Notes under the pieces: generated by a model
Database searches by the model: none
Seen by the model: only the letters and a program-made list of their open reading frames with translations
What the model was told of the DNA's origin: nothing
Shown here: positions 38,072 to 46,803 of the stretch, piece after piece
How positions within the stretch are numbered: position 1 is the first letter of the stretch
How the letters are laid out: every line of letters starts with the position of its first letter
Assembly (NCBI GenBank): GCA_030428905.1
Contig: JAUIED010000010.1
Coordinates: 1-57,624 of the forward strand
DNA length: 57,624 nt
DNA from: Gammaproteobacteria bacterium
Lineage (GTDB): Bacteria; Pseudomonadota; Gammaproteobacteria; Pseudomonadales; Azotimanducaceae
Reading direction: 5' to 3'
Program-made: the position numbers and the translations under genes

Positions 38072-39256
38072 TCAGGTGCCGCTGATCAGCGCGGCAACGC
38101 CGTCCACGATCTTGTCTGCTTCGGCATCACTCATGGTCAGTGGTGGCAGCAGACGCACGACGTTACCGTGCGTCACATTGATCAGCAGGCCGCGTTCAAG
38201 CGCTTGGCTGACCAACCCGGCGCAGTCCTGCGACATCTCAATGGCGATCATCAGGCCTTTGCCGCGGATGTCGACGACGTCGTTGTTGCCCTGCAGGAGC
38301 GTGTTGAAACGTTCGAGCATGCGCTCGCCGAGTACAGCGGCTCGCTTTGCGAGTCCTTCTTCGACAATGGTGTCGACCACCGCGATTGCGGCCGCGCACA
38401 CGAGCGGATTGCCGCCGAAGGTGCTGCCATGGTTGCCGGGCTGCATCAGTTCCGCAGCGTTGCCTCGCGCCAGACAGGCGCCGATGGGCACGCCGTTGCC
38501 GAGGCCTTTAGCGGTGGCCACCACGTCGGGCATGATGCCGCACTGCTGGTAGGCGAAGTAGGTGCCGGTGCGACCGTTGCCCGTCTGCACCTCGTCGAGC
38601 ATCAACAACCAGTCGTTGGCGTCGCAGATACTGCGTAGCTTGTTCAGGTAGTCATTTGCGGGAATCTTGATGCCGCCCTCACCCTGCACCGGCTCCACCA
38701 GCACCGCGACCACGTCCGGGTTGTTGTCGGCGATCTGCTGCACGGCGTCCACGTCGTTGTAAGGCACGCGCACGAAACCCCGCAGCAGCGGTTCGAAGCC
38801 AGCCTGCACCTTGCGGTTGCCAGTCGCGGTGAGCGTCGCCATGGTGCGGCCGTGAAAACTCGAGTCGGTGACGATGACCGTCGGCGACTTGATACCCTTC
38901 TTATGGCCGTGCAGGCGAGCGATCTTGATGGCGGCTTCGTTGGCCTCGGCGCCGGAGTTGCCGAAGAACACGCGGTCCATACCCGACACCGCGCAGAGTT
39001 TGTCCGCAAGCTCTGCCTGTTTGGGAATCTCATACAGATTGGACGTGTGCAGCAGCGTGGCCGCTTGCTCGGCGATGGCCTTGGTCACGCGCGGGTGCGC
39101 GTGTCCGAGCCCGGCTACGGCTAGACCTGTGAGCGCGTCGAGATAGCGCTTGCCGTTCGCATCTTCGAGGTACGCACCTTCACCGCGCACGAACGCCACG
39201 GGCAGCCGCCCGTAGGTCTGCATGAGATGGGTCGTGTGGACCGTGGAGCTCGCCAT
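38072..39256 (-). CDS. argD: Acetylornithine aminotransferase (class III PLP aminotransferase)
   Basis: 394 residues from ATG 39256, with GGAGG 5 bases upstream. Converts N-acetylglutamate semialdehyde to N-acetylornithine, and in many gammaproteobacteria also serves lysine synthesis. Signatures: 'GNSGAEANEAAIKIAR', 'DSSFHGRTMATL', 'VEPVQGEGGI', 'MLDEVQTGNGRTG' and PLP Lys in 'ATAKGLGNGVPIGA'. Adjacent argF supports argD over related omega-amino acid transaminases. A hairpin with flanking T-run lies just upstream of its ribosome site. Confidence 0.94.
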   Translation of the reverse strand: MASSTVHTTHLMQTYGRLPVAFVRGEGAYLEDANGKRYLDALTGLAVAGLGHAHPRVTKAIAEQAATLLHTSNLYEIPKQAELADKLCAVSGMDRVFFGNSGAEANEAAIKIARLHGHKKGIKSPTVIVTDSSFHGRTMATLTATGNRKVQAGFEPLLRGFVRVPYNDVDAVQQIADNNPDVVAVLVEPVQGEGGIKIPANDYLNKLRSICDANDWLLMLDEVQTGNGRTGTYFAYQQCGIMPDVVATAKGLGNGVPIGACLARGNAAELMQPGNHGSTFGGNPLVCAAAIAVVDTIVEEGLAKRAAVLGERMLERFNTLLQGNNDVVDIRGKGLMIAIEMSQDCAGLVSQALERGLLINVTHGNVVRLLPPLTMSDAEADKIVDGVAALISGT

Positions 39257-39270
39257 AACGTCCTCCAAAA

Positions 39271-39300
39271 TCAAAACAGGCAGCCACGGGTGCTGCCTGA
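39271..39300 (-). terminator. Hairpin and T-run upstream of argD
   Basis: CAGGCAGC (39277-39284) and GCTGCCTG (39292-39299) form an 8-bp stem with a 7-base loop. On the minus strand it is followed by TTTT. It lies about 100 bases after the MalY-type gene stop and 7 bases before the argD GGAGG. It could terminate the upstream gene or attenuate argD. Confidence 0.6.
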
Positions 39301-39399
39301 AAAAGGGGATGGATGCTACTGGAGCGTTGCAACCAATGCAATAGACCGCGTCACAGCGTCAATTCCTTTGTGTTGCGGTTGCCCTGCTTGGGCAGATCT

Positions 39400-40509
39400 T
39401 TACGCCAGGGCGTCAGCAAGGCGTTGCAAGCCTGCATCGAGGGTTGCACGCGGGCAGGCAAAATTGAACCGCACCCAGCCGTCACCTGCGAATTGCGCGC
39501 CGATTGAAAGCCCGAGCCCGTGGCGTAGAAAGTGCGGCTCAACAGCTTGCCGTTCAGCGATGTCCCGCACATCGATCCAGGCAAGATAAGTGGCCTCGAC
39601 CGGTGTCATGCGTTCGCCTGCCACAGCAGCCAATCGGTCCTGGTTGCCGCGCAGATACGCCAGCAGCTCCGGAACCCATGTGCTGCGATCGCGGAATGCT
39701 GCCTCGCACGCTGTGTAGGCGAGCGGTCCCGGCGTGCCAACGAGGCCCGCACGTGCTTCGGTGAAGCGCTCTCGCAGCGCCTCATCGGCAATCACCGCCA
39801 CGGCACAGGACAGGCCGGGGATGTTGTAGGTCTTGGTAGGTGCGTACAAGCTGATGCAGCGCATGCTTGGATTCAGCGGCGCGATGGGCACGTGCTTTCG
39901 TTTGTCATCGAGAATGATGGCACTGTGAATCTCATCCGAGACCATGACCACGTCGTGTTCCGCGCAGATGTCTGCCAGGGTCTGCAGCTCCTCGGTGGTG
40001 TAGGCGCGGCCGGTGGGGTTTTGGGGGTTTGATAGCAGAAACACGTCAGCCGTGCGCGCTTTGGCGGCGATGTCATCGAAGTCCATGCGCCAGCAGTTGC
40101 CGTCGCGAACGAGGGCGCTGTCTACGCGTTGGCCGCCGCAATGGGCCGGTACGTCAAGAAAGGGGTAGTACACGGGCGTGGGCATCAGCACTTCGCCGCC
40201 GGTGGCCGCAGCACGGGCGGCGAGGTTGAGGCCAGGTACTACCCCTGGCAGCCACACCAGCCACTCCTCGGGCACCTGCCAGTCGTAGTGATGTGCGAGC
40301 CACTCGCGAAACGCATCCGCCAGGCTTGCCGGCGGGCGGGTGTAGCCGATGATGCCGTGGTCTACCCGTTTCCTGATGGCATCGAGAATGAATTCCGGCG
40401 CGCGGAAGTCCATGTCAGCCACCCAGAACGGCAGCACTTCGGGGTCGTAGCGTGTCCATTTGGTGCTGCCGCTATCACGCCTGGGGATAACCTCATCGAA
40501 ATTCGTCAT
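39400..40509 (-). CDS. MalY/PatB-type PLP-dependent C-S lyase or aminotransferase
   Basis: 369 residues, fold-type I PLP enzyme of the MalY/PatB (cystathionine beta-lyase) group. Signatures: N-terminal 'PFWVADMDFRAPEFI', 'GIIGYTRPPASLADAF', 'LSNPQNPTGRAYT', 'MVSDEIHSAII' and PLP Lys in 'LYAPTKTYNIPGL'. The C-terminus contains the usual Arg ('WVRFNFACPRATL'). It would cleave cystathionine or related C-S bonds. Divergent from grxD with 72 bases between the starts. The plain aminotransferase alternative is less likely given the WVADMDF block. Confidence 0.9.
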   Translation of the reverse strand: MTNFDEVIPRRDSGSTKWTRYDPEVLPFWVADMDFRAPEFILDAIRKRVDHGIIGYTRPPASLADAFREWLAHHYDWQVPEEWLVWLPGVVPGLNLAARAAATGGEVLMPTPVYYPFLDVPAHCGGQRVDSALVRDGNCWRMDFDDIAAKARTADVFLLSNPQNPTGRAYTTEELQTLADICAEHDVVMVSDEIHSAIILDDKRKHVPIAPLNPSMRCISLYAPTKTYNIPGLSCAVAVIADEALRERFTEARAGLVGTPGPLAYTACEAAFRDRSTWVPELLAYLRGNQDRLAAVAGERMTPVEATYLAWIDVRDIAERQAVEPHFLRHGLGLSIGAQFAGDGWVRFNFACPRATLDAGLQRLADALA

Positions 40510-40581
40510 AGGGTGTTGTGCGGCGCGGCCTCGGTTGTGGGTTAGAATGCTGCACATCCAGGCAGAGATCAAAGGTGTGCC

Positions 40582-40914
40582 ATGAGTGAGGCAACCGTGC
40601 TCGACACGATTCGGGAGCAGATTACGCAGAACCCGATCATTCTCTACATGAAAGGGTCGCCGCAGGCACCGCAGTGCGGCTTTTCCGCCCAGACCGTGCA
40701 GGTGCTCATTTCCTACGGAAAGCGTTTTGCCTACGTGGATGTGCTCAGCAATCCGGACATCCGTTCCACACTGCCGAGCTATGCCAACTGGCCGACCTTT
40801 CCCCAGCTCTACATCAACGGCGAGTTGGTTGGCGGCTGTGACATCATCACCGAGATGCACGAAGCCGGCGAACTGGGCGAGCTCATCGAGCAGGCTGCCG
40901 GCGACGAGGGCTGA
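40582..40914 (+). CDS. grxD: Monothiol glutaredoxin (Grx4/GrxD family)
   Basis: 110 residues, CGFS-type glutaredoxin binding a [2Fe-2S] cluster with glutathione and delivering it to targets. Motifs: 'ILYMKGSPQAPQCGFSAQTVQVL' with the CGFS site, 'NWPTFPQLYINGELVGGCDI' with the cis-Pro TFPQ and GG(C/S)D glutathione sites. Single-domain length is exactly as expected. A TAGAAT -10-like hexamer (40543-40548) is 34 bases upstream. It converges with rnt, 8 bases apart. Confidence 0.97.
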   Translation: MSEATVLDTIREQITQNPIILYMKGSPQAPQCGFSAQTVQVLISYGKRFAYVDVLSNPDIRSTLPSYANWPTFPQLYINGELVGGCDIITEMHEAGELGELIEQAAGDEG

Positions 40915-40922
40915 GGCCGGGG

Positions 40923-41534
40923 TTACTCGTGATCTTCTGGCGTGTACGCCAGAGGCGTGCTGTTGACGATCCGGCAGAACAGCGCCGACGTTTTCTGTGC
41001 GTCGTACAGGGCGTTGTGCGCCTGCTCGGTATCGAAGGCGATGCCGGCTCGGGTGCAGGCCTCCCGTAACACCGTGTGACCATAGCTCACAGCCGCCAGC
41101 GCGGCCGTGTCGATGGTGGTAAACGGATGGAACGGGTTGCGCTTGACGTTGGCGCGTTCTGCGGCGGCGTTCAGGAAGTCCCGGTCGAACGAGGCGTTGT
41201 GCGCCACCATGACCGCCCGGTGGCATCCGGTGCGCTTCAGCTCTTCGCGCACCACACGAAAGAAGTTGCTCAGTGCCTCCCGGTCGCTGAGCGCTTTGCG
41301 CTCAGGATCATCCAGGTCGATGCCGGTGATCTTCAGCGACGCCGGGTCGACCACCGCGCCGCTGAATGGCCGCACGCTCCAGCAGTGCTCGGCGTACGGT
41401 ACCAACTGGTCGTCCTGCCAATCGAGCAGCACGCAGGCCAGTTCGAGTATCGGGTGTATGCCGGCGTTGAATCCGCCTGTTTCGAGGTCCAGGACAACCG
41501 GCAGGAACCCGCGAAAGCGTTGTGAGAACTCCAT
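40923..41534 (-). CDS. rnt: Ribonuclease T (DEDDh exonuclease)
   Basis: 203 residues from ATG 41534; a GTG lies one codon earlier. 3'-5' exoribonuclease that matures tRNA and other stable RNA 3' ends. DEDDh residues: Asp/Glu in 'VLDLETGGFN', Asp in 'AHNASFDRDFL', and His/Asp in 'AHNALYDAQKT'. The 'GGFNAGIHPILELA' block is specific to RNase T. Convergent with grxD, an arrangement I recall from Pseudomonas-type genomes. Confidence 0.95.
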   Translation of the reverse strand: MEFSQRFRGFLPVVLDLETGGFNAGIHPILELACVLLDWQDDQLVPYAEHCWSVRPFSGAVVDPASLKITGIDLDDPERKALSDREALSNFFRVVREELKRTGCHRAVMVAHNASFDRDFLNAAAERANVKRNPFHPFTTIDTAALAAVSYGHTVLREACTRAGIAFDTEQAHNALYDAQKTSALFCRIVNSTPLAYTPEDHE

Positions 41535-41624
41535 CACAGCACCTTAGCACGGCGCGTTTGAACACGCTTCAGAAGAGCGCTTTGTGGCCGATACCCAACA
41601 CGGGTTCATGTATTCGGAGAACGG

Positions 41625-42500
41625 ATGAAGCGGTTGCAGATTGCCATTGCGGGGTTGTTGTTCTGCCTTTCAGCCGGTCATGCGCTTGAGTTCGACGCGG
41701 ATCTGGGTGGCGCCTGGCAGTTTGCTGAGGAAGGGGGCTTGTGTGTGATGCAGCGGCCGCTCGGACAGTATGGGTTGGTTCGTTTTACCGGCGAGCCTGG
41801 TCGCGGGTTGCGTCTGCAGGTGGTACCAAACCGCGACCTGTTCTCCGGCGGCCGGATCGACGCCGTGTCTACGGCGCCTGAGTGGCACGGCGCCTATCCG
41901 CAGACGATGGAACGGGGTGCGCTGCACCACGTGCGGGGTGGTGTGGTCAGTGCGGGAGATCCGCTGGCTACGTCGCTGATGATGGATCTCTATGCGGGTT
42001 ACGCGGTCCGCATCAGTCAGGAGGCCTGGTTTGCTGATAAACCCGTTGCACTTGCGCTCTCCCCGGTGCGTTTCCGCGCCGCCTACGATCAATTTGCCGG
42101 CTGCTACCAGTGGCTGATGCCGGCAAACTACGAAGACGTGGAACGTACGCGAATCGGCTTCGATCCGGGCAGTGCCAGCCTTACTCAGGTGCACAAAGCG
42201 GAGCTTCAGACGGTGGCGAGCTACGTGCTGGCGGATCGCGATGTGGTTCGCATATTCATCGATGGCCACACCGATACCACCGGCCGCGAGCGCGACAATA
42301 TGCGTCTGTCGGAACGTCGTGCCCGGGCGGTTGCCGACTGGCTGGTGGCCTGCGGTTTGGACAAAGAACGCATCGTTGTCCGCTTTCATGCCGCGCGCTA
42401 TCCCGTGGATGAGGCAGCTAACGCACAGGCACATGCGCAGAACCGGCGTGCGACGGTGCGGCTGGAACGCCACGCCCAGGAGACGCTGGCAGGGCGTTAG
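41625..42500 (+). CDS. OmpA-family protein, MotY-like
   Basis: 291 residues with a signal peptide (cut near residue 20). The C-terminal OmpA/MotB peptidoglycan-binding domain (about 170-280) has 'IFIDGHTDTTGRERDNMRLSERRARAVADWL' and 'NRRATVRLE'. The N-terminal domain ('GGAWQFAEEGGLCVMQRPLGQYGLVRF') resembles MotY, the T-ring protein of sodium-type flagellar motors, but no flagellar genes are in the window. The TAG stop is the first three bases of a palindromic-repeat end. ATG has GGAGAACGG directly upstream. Confidence 0.85.
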   Translation: MKRLQIAIAGLLFCLSAGHALEFDADLGGAWQFAEEGGLCVMQRPLGQYGLVRFTGEPGRGLRLQVVPNRDLFSGGRIDAVSTAPEWHGAYPQTMERGALHHVRGGVVSAGDPLATSLMMDLYAGYAVRISQEAWFADKPVALALSPVRFRAAYDQFAGCYQWLMPANYEDVERTRIGFDPGSASLTQVHKAELQTVASYVLADRDVVRIFIDGHTDTTGRERDNMRLSERRARAVADWLVACGLDKERIVVRFHAARYPVDEAANAQAHAQNRRATVRLERHAQETLAGR

Positions 42501-42523
42501 CAGGCTGCTGAAGAAGCGCCCTG
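42490..42523. repeat. Solo repeat end and hairpin at the OmpA-family stop codon
   Basis: TAGCAGGCTGCTGAAGAA (42498-42515) matches the inverted-repeat ends of the 37020-37168 element. It starts on the stop codon. Flanking arms CAGGGCG (42490-42496) and CGCCCTG (42517-42523) add a stem. No matching second end is found before 42735, so this is a fragment or single repeat. Confidence 0.5.
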
Positions 42524-42734
42524 TTAACCCGCAGCATTGCTGCATTTCATGTTGCGCAGCCCGTCACATTTGGCGGCTCGCAAGGCGCGTAAGATCGCAA
42601 CCGTGCGACAGGATGTATCTGCCTGAACGCGTGACCCGCGAGGCTGGGAGCCACAAGTGGCAGGGAACTGTCCACGCTGCGGTAGAGGGACGAACGGTAC
42701 ACGCCGGGTGGTTCGCAACCAGGGGCCAGTAAAC

Positions 42735-43277
42735 ATGTCCAGCTACAACGTGCTTTTCAGCGGTGACGTCGTCGACGGCGCCGACGTGGAGCGGGTGCGT
42801 GTGCGGGTAGCCAGAGAGCTCGGTATCGCCGAGCACAAAGCCCGCCAGCTCTTCTCCGGCAGAACCGTCGTCATCAGCAGCCAGCTGAGCTATGAAGAGG
42901 CGGAGACGCTCGTGCGCAAACTCGCCGACCTCGGTGCTATCTGCCGCGCGAAGGACAATGCCCCAAAACCTGCCAACCCGGCGCGCTACAAACTCGATGA
43001 GCAGGGTATCGACAAGACGCTGCGCGATCTCACCGCGGCGCATGTGGAGTGCCCCCGCTGCGGCAATCTGCAGCTGCTCGCGGAACACTGCACTCGCTGC
43101 GGCGTGGACATCGATGCGGCCATGAAGCAGAAGCGCAAGGAAGACGCCATCATTCAGAAGCGCATTCGCGAGCTGCGGGCACGGCAACAGTCGGCCCCCA
43201 TCACGGCAACCCCTGTAGCGCCGGTTGCGGAAAAGGGTTTAGGAGGCTGGCTGCGCAAGATACGGGGCCAGGGGTAG
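42735..43277 (+). CDS. Zinc-ribbon protein with N-terminal module, function unknown
   Basis: 180 residues from ATG 42735. The N-terminal module (about 1-70, 'YNVLFSGDVVDGADVERVRV', 'ARQLFSGRTVVI', 'EEAETLVRKLADLGAICR') looks like the small alpha/beta unit often appended to gammaproteobacterial membrane proteins. A zinc ribbon 'CPRCGNLQLLAEHCTRCG' follows (about 112-132), then a basic coiled tail. A GTG at 42657 with a good GGGAG site would add 26 residues including another CPRCG. The gene's last 39 bases overlap the convergent CocE-type gene. Confidence 0.75.
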   Translation: MSSYNVLFSGDVVDGADVERVRVRVARELGIAEHKARQLFSGRTVVISSQLSYEEAETLVRKLADLGAICRAKDNAPKPANPARYKLDEQGIDKTLRDLTAAHVECPRCGNLQLLAEHCTRCGVDIDAAMKQKRKEDAIIQKRIRELRARQQSAPITATPVAPVAEKGLGGWLRKIRGQG

Positions 43278-45143
43278 GGTGATCGAAGACGGCTTGGTTG
43301 GGCCGCGGTACACGTGCCAGCGAGGCGCCTCGCCCTCTGCTGGGTAACGTGCGAAAGACGCCCGGTCGGCGCCCGTGAGCCGCAGCCGCAGGCGGAATCC
43401 TGCAGGTATGCGCGCAGAGGTCGCCAGCATGGTCGTGGTCACACGTACGATGCGCCCGGTAGGCATTGGCCTCGCATCGCGTTCGAGAAATGAGTGTGCC
43501 GGACCGAACTCCGGGTAGAACGGTTGCGTGGTGTTGGCGCGGTGCATTAACCGCAGCACACCTTCAGTCAGATAGTGTGCCCGGCCATCGGGTGCAATGG
43601 CCTCCAGGTAGCTGTGCAGGGCACCGTCCCGCTGGGTCGACGTCATCCAGAAATCGAGTATCGGGCTGCCGGTGAGCTCCATATCCTGCCCGAACGGCTG
43701 TGATTCGTAGGTCAAGCCGTGGGGCTGATTGTCACTGTAGTCGACGTCGCTGCTGCCGAGTTGGGTAATCCAGCGGCTGCGCTCGCCGGTACCTGTTTCG
43801 AATTCCACCTGGTAGGTGTCGTAGGCGGTGGCGTCGGGTGCCTGGGCGGACAGGGCACCCTGCTCGTCGAAGTAGTAGAACGTCTCCGCCAGGTGCGCCG
43901 GGGGCCACTGATCTGTGCTCCGGAACCCGTCGCCGCCCATCACGTAGTAGTGCAGCGTTTTGTCGGTTGCGGGCCGGCCATCGAGGTGCTGACGGAAAAA
44001 CGCTTCAACGCGATCGAGCTGTTGCGTATGTGACCACACGGGCTCGGCATCGGCGGCATTGAACGGATCGGTATCATGGTTGCCGCCGTGATCGAACGGT
44101 GCGATCCACACCGATTGCGGTGAGGCGTGTGCGGTGAAACGGGCCAGCGCGCCGTTGCTGGTGGCGGCGTCGAACCATCCTGTGAGCACGTAGAGCGGCA
44201 CTGCAGCATCTTCCAGAGCCTGTTTTCGGCCGAACGCCTGTGTGTCCAGCGAGGTGAGCCCCGGGCCCCACGGGCTGTCGCGGTACTCCAAACCCTCGAC
44301 CATCGCCAGCACGTTGGGGCTGTTGTGCCCGGCAACCGCCTGCTTGAGCGCCGACCACTGTCCGTCCACCGGCTTCACGCCGCTGATCAGCAGGCCCACG
44401 CCCGCGCATTCGCCCCACGGCACGTCGCGGTCCTCGCTGGCGGCGATCACCCCGCACACATCGTTGGTGTCCATGGCAGCGACAAGCTGACTCCAACGGC
44501 TGGTGAAGGCCGGCTGCAGCACGCCGCCGGGGCGCACGAGCTGCATCTGCGCGTCGAAGTCGGAGAACAGGGGCGCCGCAGCGATTAGTGCGGGGTGTTT
44601 GGTAGCGGTCATCAGCTCCGCCAGCGTGCCGGAGTACGACACGCCAGTGGCGAACACCTGGCCTGTGGACCACGGTTGTGCAGTCAGCCAGTCGAGCACC
44701 GAGCGGAAGTCCTCTACCTCTGTCGGTGCGTACTCGGTTGTGTGCACGCCGAACGATGCGCCGGTGCCGCGCACGTCAACGCGCACGTAGGCGTATCCCT
44801 TGTCATTGAAGTAACGCACCCAGCGGTCGGGCTCCACGCCTGGCAGCGCCATGCCGAACATGGCGGCGACGCGACCGAACGCGGTGAGCCCCATGGCGCG
44901 CCAGTAGCGCGTACCTTCCAGTACCACCGGCACGGGCGCTGCGGCCTTCGCAGGCAGCCAGACCTCGGCAGCAATGCGCGTGCCGTCGGCTGAGGTGATG
45001 TAGTGTGAAGTGTTGCGCTCGATACCCGCCGGGGTGACCGCCTCACCCGGCGATGTCCACAGCGCGCCGGCAATCAGGAGACCGGCGGTGGCGATGACGA
45101 TGACGACCACAAAGGTGGCGATGATAGTGATCAGGCGTCGCAT
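43239..45143 (-). CDS. CocE/NonD family hydrolase (X-Pro dipeptidyl-peptidase type)
   Basis: 634 residues from ATG 45143. The start gives one N-terminal helix ('LITIIATFVVVIVIATAGLLIAGALW'), so the enzyme is a membrane-anchored or exported hydrolase. The alpha/beta core has Ser169 in 'GVSYSGTLAEL', preceded by 'VDVRGTGASFG'. Then come the helical cap and the C-terminal jelly-roll (about 470-630, 'YESQPFGQDMELTGSPILDFWM'), typical of CocE/PepX enzymes. Substrates may be esters or X-Pro peptides. Its 3' end overlaps the zinc-ribbon gene by 39 bases. Confidence 0.9.
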   Translation of the reverse strand: MRRLITIIATFVVVIVIATAGLLIAGALWTSPGEAVTPAGIERNTSHYITSADGTRIAAEVWLPAKAAAPVPVVLEGTRYWRAMGLTAFGRVAAMFGMALPGVEPDRWVRYFNDKGYAYVRVDVRGTGASFGVHTTEYAPTEVEDFRSVLDWLTAQPWSTGQVFATGVSYSGTLAELMTATKHPALIAAAPLFSDFDAQMQLVRPGGVLQPAFTSRWSQLVAAMDTNDVCGVIAASEDRDVPWGECAGVGLLISGVKPVDGQWSALKQAVAGHNSPNVLAMVEGLEYRDSPWGPGLTSLDTQAFGRKQALEDAAVPLYVLTGWFDAATSNGALARFTAHASPQSVWIAPFDHGGNHDTDPFNAADAEPVWSHTQQLDRVEAFFRQHLDGRPATDKTLHYYVMGGDGFRSTDQWPPAHLAETFYYFDEQGALSAQAPDATAYDTYQVEFETGTGERSRWITQLGSSDVDYSDNQPHGLTYESQPFGQDMELTGSPILDFWMTSTQRDGALHSYLEAIAPDGRAHYLTEGVLRLMHRANTTQPFYPEFGPAHSFLERDARPMPTGRIVRVTTTMLATSARIPAGFRLRLRLTGADRASFARYPAEGEAPRWHVYRGPTKPSSITLPLAPYLAQPAS

Positions 45144-45279
45144 GGTGCTCTGTACGGTGGATCTGCTTGCATGATAACCGTGCCTTGGCGGGAGGTCGGC
45201 TTTCCGCGCCGTGCCGCGCAGCACAGCAGCCAACCTCCCAATTCCAATCGCCTTCGAGAAGCGCTGACCGCGCCGGGTT

Positions 45280-45705
45280 TCAGTACGCCGCGCGGCGACA
45301 CTGTGTGGCGATCACCTGGCGCTTCTGGTTCTGGTAGTGATGGGTATAGGCCATGGTTGCGTTGCCGGTGAGCTGCGATTGAAAGGAGAACTGCCTCGGC
45401 TGGAAGCCGCCGCCCGCGGATTGCTGACCCTGAATGTAGAATGCCCGACCCTCCATACCCCAACGTCCGGAAAAGTGGAATGGATACTGGCCGGCGCTAC
45501 CCAGCTCATAACCCTGTCCTTCGACTCTGCCGTCGTCGTATACAGCCATTCGAAACTGCTGGCCGACGGCATTCGCTGGCGTACCCGGCGCGGTGTTGCG
45601 AAAGCCCATCTCGCAGTCCCAGTAGCCGGCCATGGATTGAGCGCTGACAGGTGCACTCAACACAATGCCGAGCGCGATGAGTGGTGACAATCGAAAAGCT
45701 TTCAT
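45280..45705 (-). CDS. Small secreted protein of unknown function
   Basis: 141 residues with a clean Sec signal peptide (cut after 'APVSA', about residue 22). The mature part starts 'QSMAGYWDCEMGFRNTAPG' and is rich in Gly, Gln and aromatic residues, with beta-like segments and two Cys (about residues 31 and 136) that could form a disulfide. No family recognised. The 293 bases between it and murI (45706-45998) contain the divergent control regions and nothing else I can identify. Confidence 0.75.
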   Translation of the reverse strand: MKAFRLSPLIALGIVLSAPVSAQSMAGYWDCEMGFRNTAPGTPANAVGQQFRMAVYDDGRVEGQGYELGSAGQYPFHFSGRWGMEGRAFYIQGQQSAGGGFQPRQFSFQSQLTGNATMAYTHHYQNQKRQVIATQCRRAAY

Positions 45706-45983
45706 GGCAATACCTCTTTGCGGATGTGTAGGGCTGTGTGGGTTTGTCTTGTGCGCAATACATAGCGAGATTCGTGCCAGCTAGCCAAAGAGGTGCGATG
45801 CGGCAAGGAGACAACGGCGTCAAAGGCGATTTCTGCCGTTTGTTGCCCGTCGGGCATTCAGATCGCAGACATTTTGTCGGTTCTCCGCCAACTTTTTAGT
45901 TGGCGCCGTCAGGAGTGCCCAACCATGAGACCCTCATCCGTGAAGGTTCGCTTGATCCAGTTCGGCTTTTCCCGTCGCACGCA

Positions 45984-45989
45984 TACAAT
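45984..45989 (+). promoter_or_regulatory. Candidate -10 (TACAAT) for murI
   Basis: TACAAT ends nine bases before the murI ATG and would start RNA about three bases before it. No Shine-Dalgarno sequence precedes the ATG, which fits a nearly leaderless message. Confidence 0.35.
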
Positions 45990-45998
45990 GGCCGCCCT

Positions 45999-46793
45999 AT
46001 GGATACACGCACCCTGGCAGCCGATCAGCCCATCGGCGTCTTTGATTCCGGTATGGGCGGCCTGACCGTGCTGCGCGCTCTGCGGGCCGCAATGCCGCGG
46101 GAGGACTTCGTCTATCTGGGCGACACCGCGAGGTTACCCTACGGCACGAAGACTGCAGCCACCGTGCAGCGCTATGCGCTGCAGGCAGCAGGACGGCTGG
46201 TAACGCTTGGCGTCAAAGCCATCGTCGTCGCCTGCAATACGGCATCGGCCACGGCGCTACCGGCCGTCGAGGCGCAGTTTCCGGATGTGCCGGTGTTCGG
46301 TGTGGTCGAGCCGGGCGCTGCGGCTGCTGCTGCGCACGGCGGTACGGTAGCGCTGTTGGCAACGGAGGGTACGGTCCGTGGGGGCGCCTATCAGCGCGCC
46401 CTCATGCGCCGGGGTGTTCGCATGGTGCGTGCCCGCGCCGCACCCCTTCTGGTGGCGCTGGCAGAGGAACCCAGCGCAGCTCAGCATATCCAGGCGGCGA
46501 TCATTGGTGACTACCTGCACGGTCTGGTGCAAAGCGCCGACACGCTGCTGCTTGGGTGCACCCACTTTCCTGTATTCGTACAGCAGATCGAGGCGCAGCT
46601 CGCTGGGCGGGCAGTGGTTGTGGACTCTGCAACCACGACGGCAGCCGAAGTGGCTGCCAACATCGCGCCCCGCGCGCATGAAGATCGCGGTGAGATCGTG
46701 CTTATGGCAACGGACGGTGCGGATCGCTTCCGCCGTATCGGCGCACGCTTTCTCGGCGAGCCGATCCACCGAGTGGAGCTGGTGGACGTCTGA
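45999..46793 (+). CDS. murI: Glutamate racemase
   Basis: 264 residues. Interconverts L- and D-glutamate for peptidoglycan. Catalytic cysteines are Cys79 in 'VVACNTASATALP' and Cys187 in 'LLLGCTHFPVF'; 'GVFDSGMGGLTVLRAL' with the Asp-Ser pair is at the N-terminus. ATG 45999 is chosen because it gives the family N-terminus; upstream in-frame codons are not conserved-looking. Convergent with nth, 10 bases apart. Confidence 0.96.
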   Translation: MDTRTLAADQPIGVFDSGMGGLTVLRALRAAMPREDFVYLGDTARLPYGTKTAATVQRYALQAAGRLVTLGVKAIVVACNTASATALPAVEAQFPDVPVFGVVEPGAAAAAAHGGTVALLATEGTVRGGAYQRALMRRGVRMVRARAAPLLVALAEEPSAAQHIQAAIIGDYLHGLVQSADTLLLGCTHFPVFVQQIEAQLAGRAVVVDSATTTAAEVAANIAPRAHEDRGEIVLMATDGADRFRRIGARFLGEPIHRVELVDV

Positions 46794-46803
46794 CTGAGCC
46801 GGC

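Noticed and set aside
41625-42500. Calling the OmpA-family protein motY outright
   Set aside because: The N-terminal half looks MotY-like, but there are no flagellar genes nearby to support the name.
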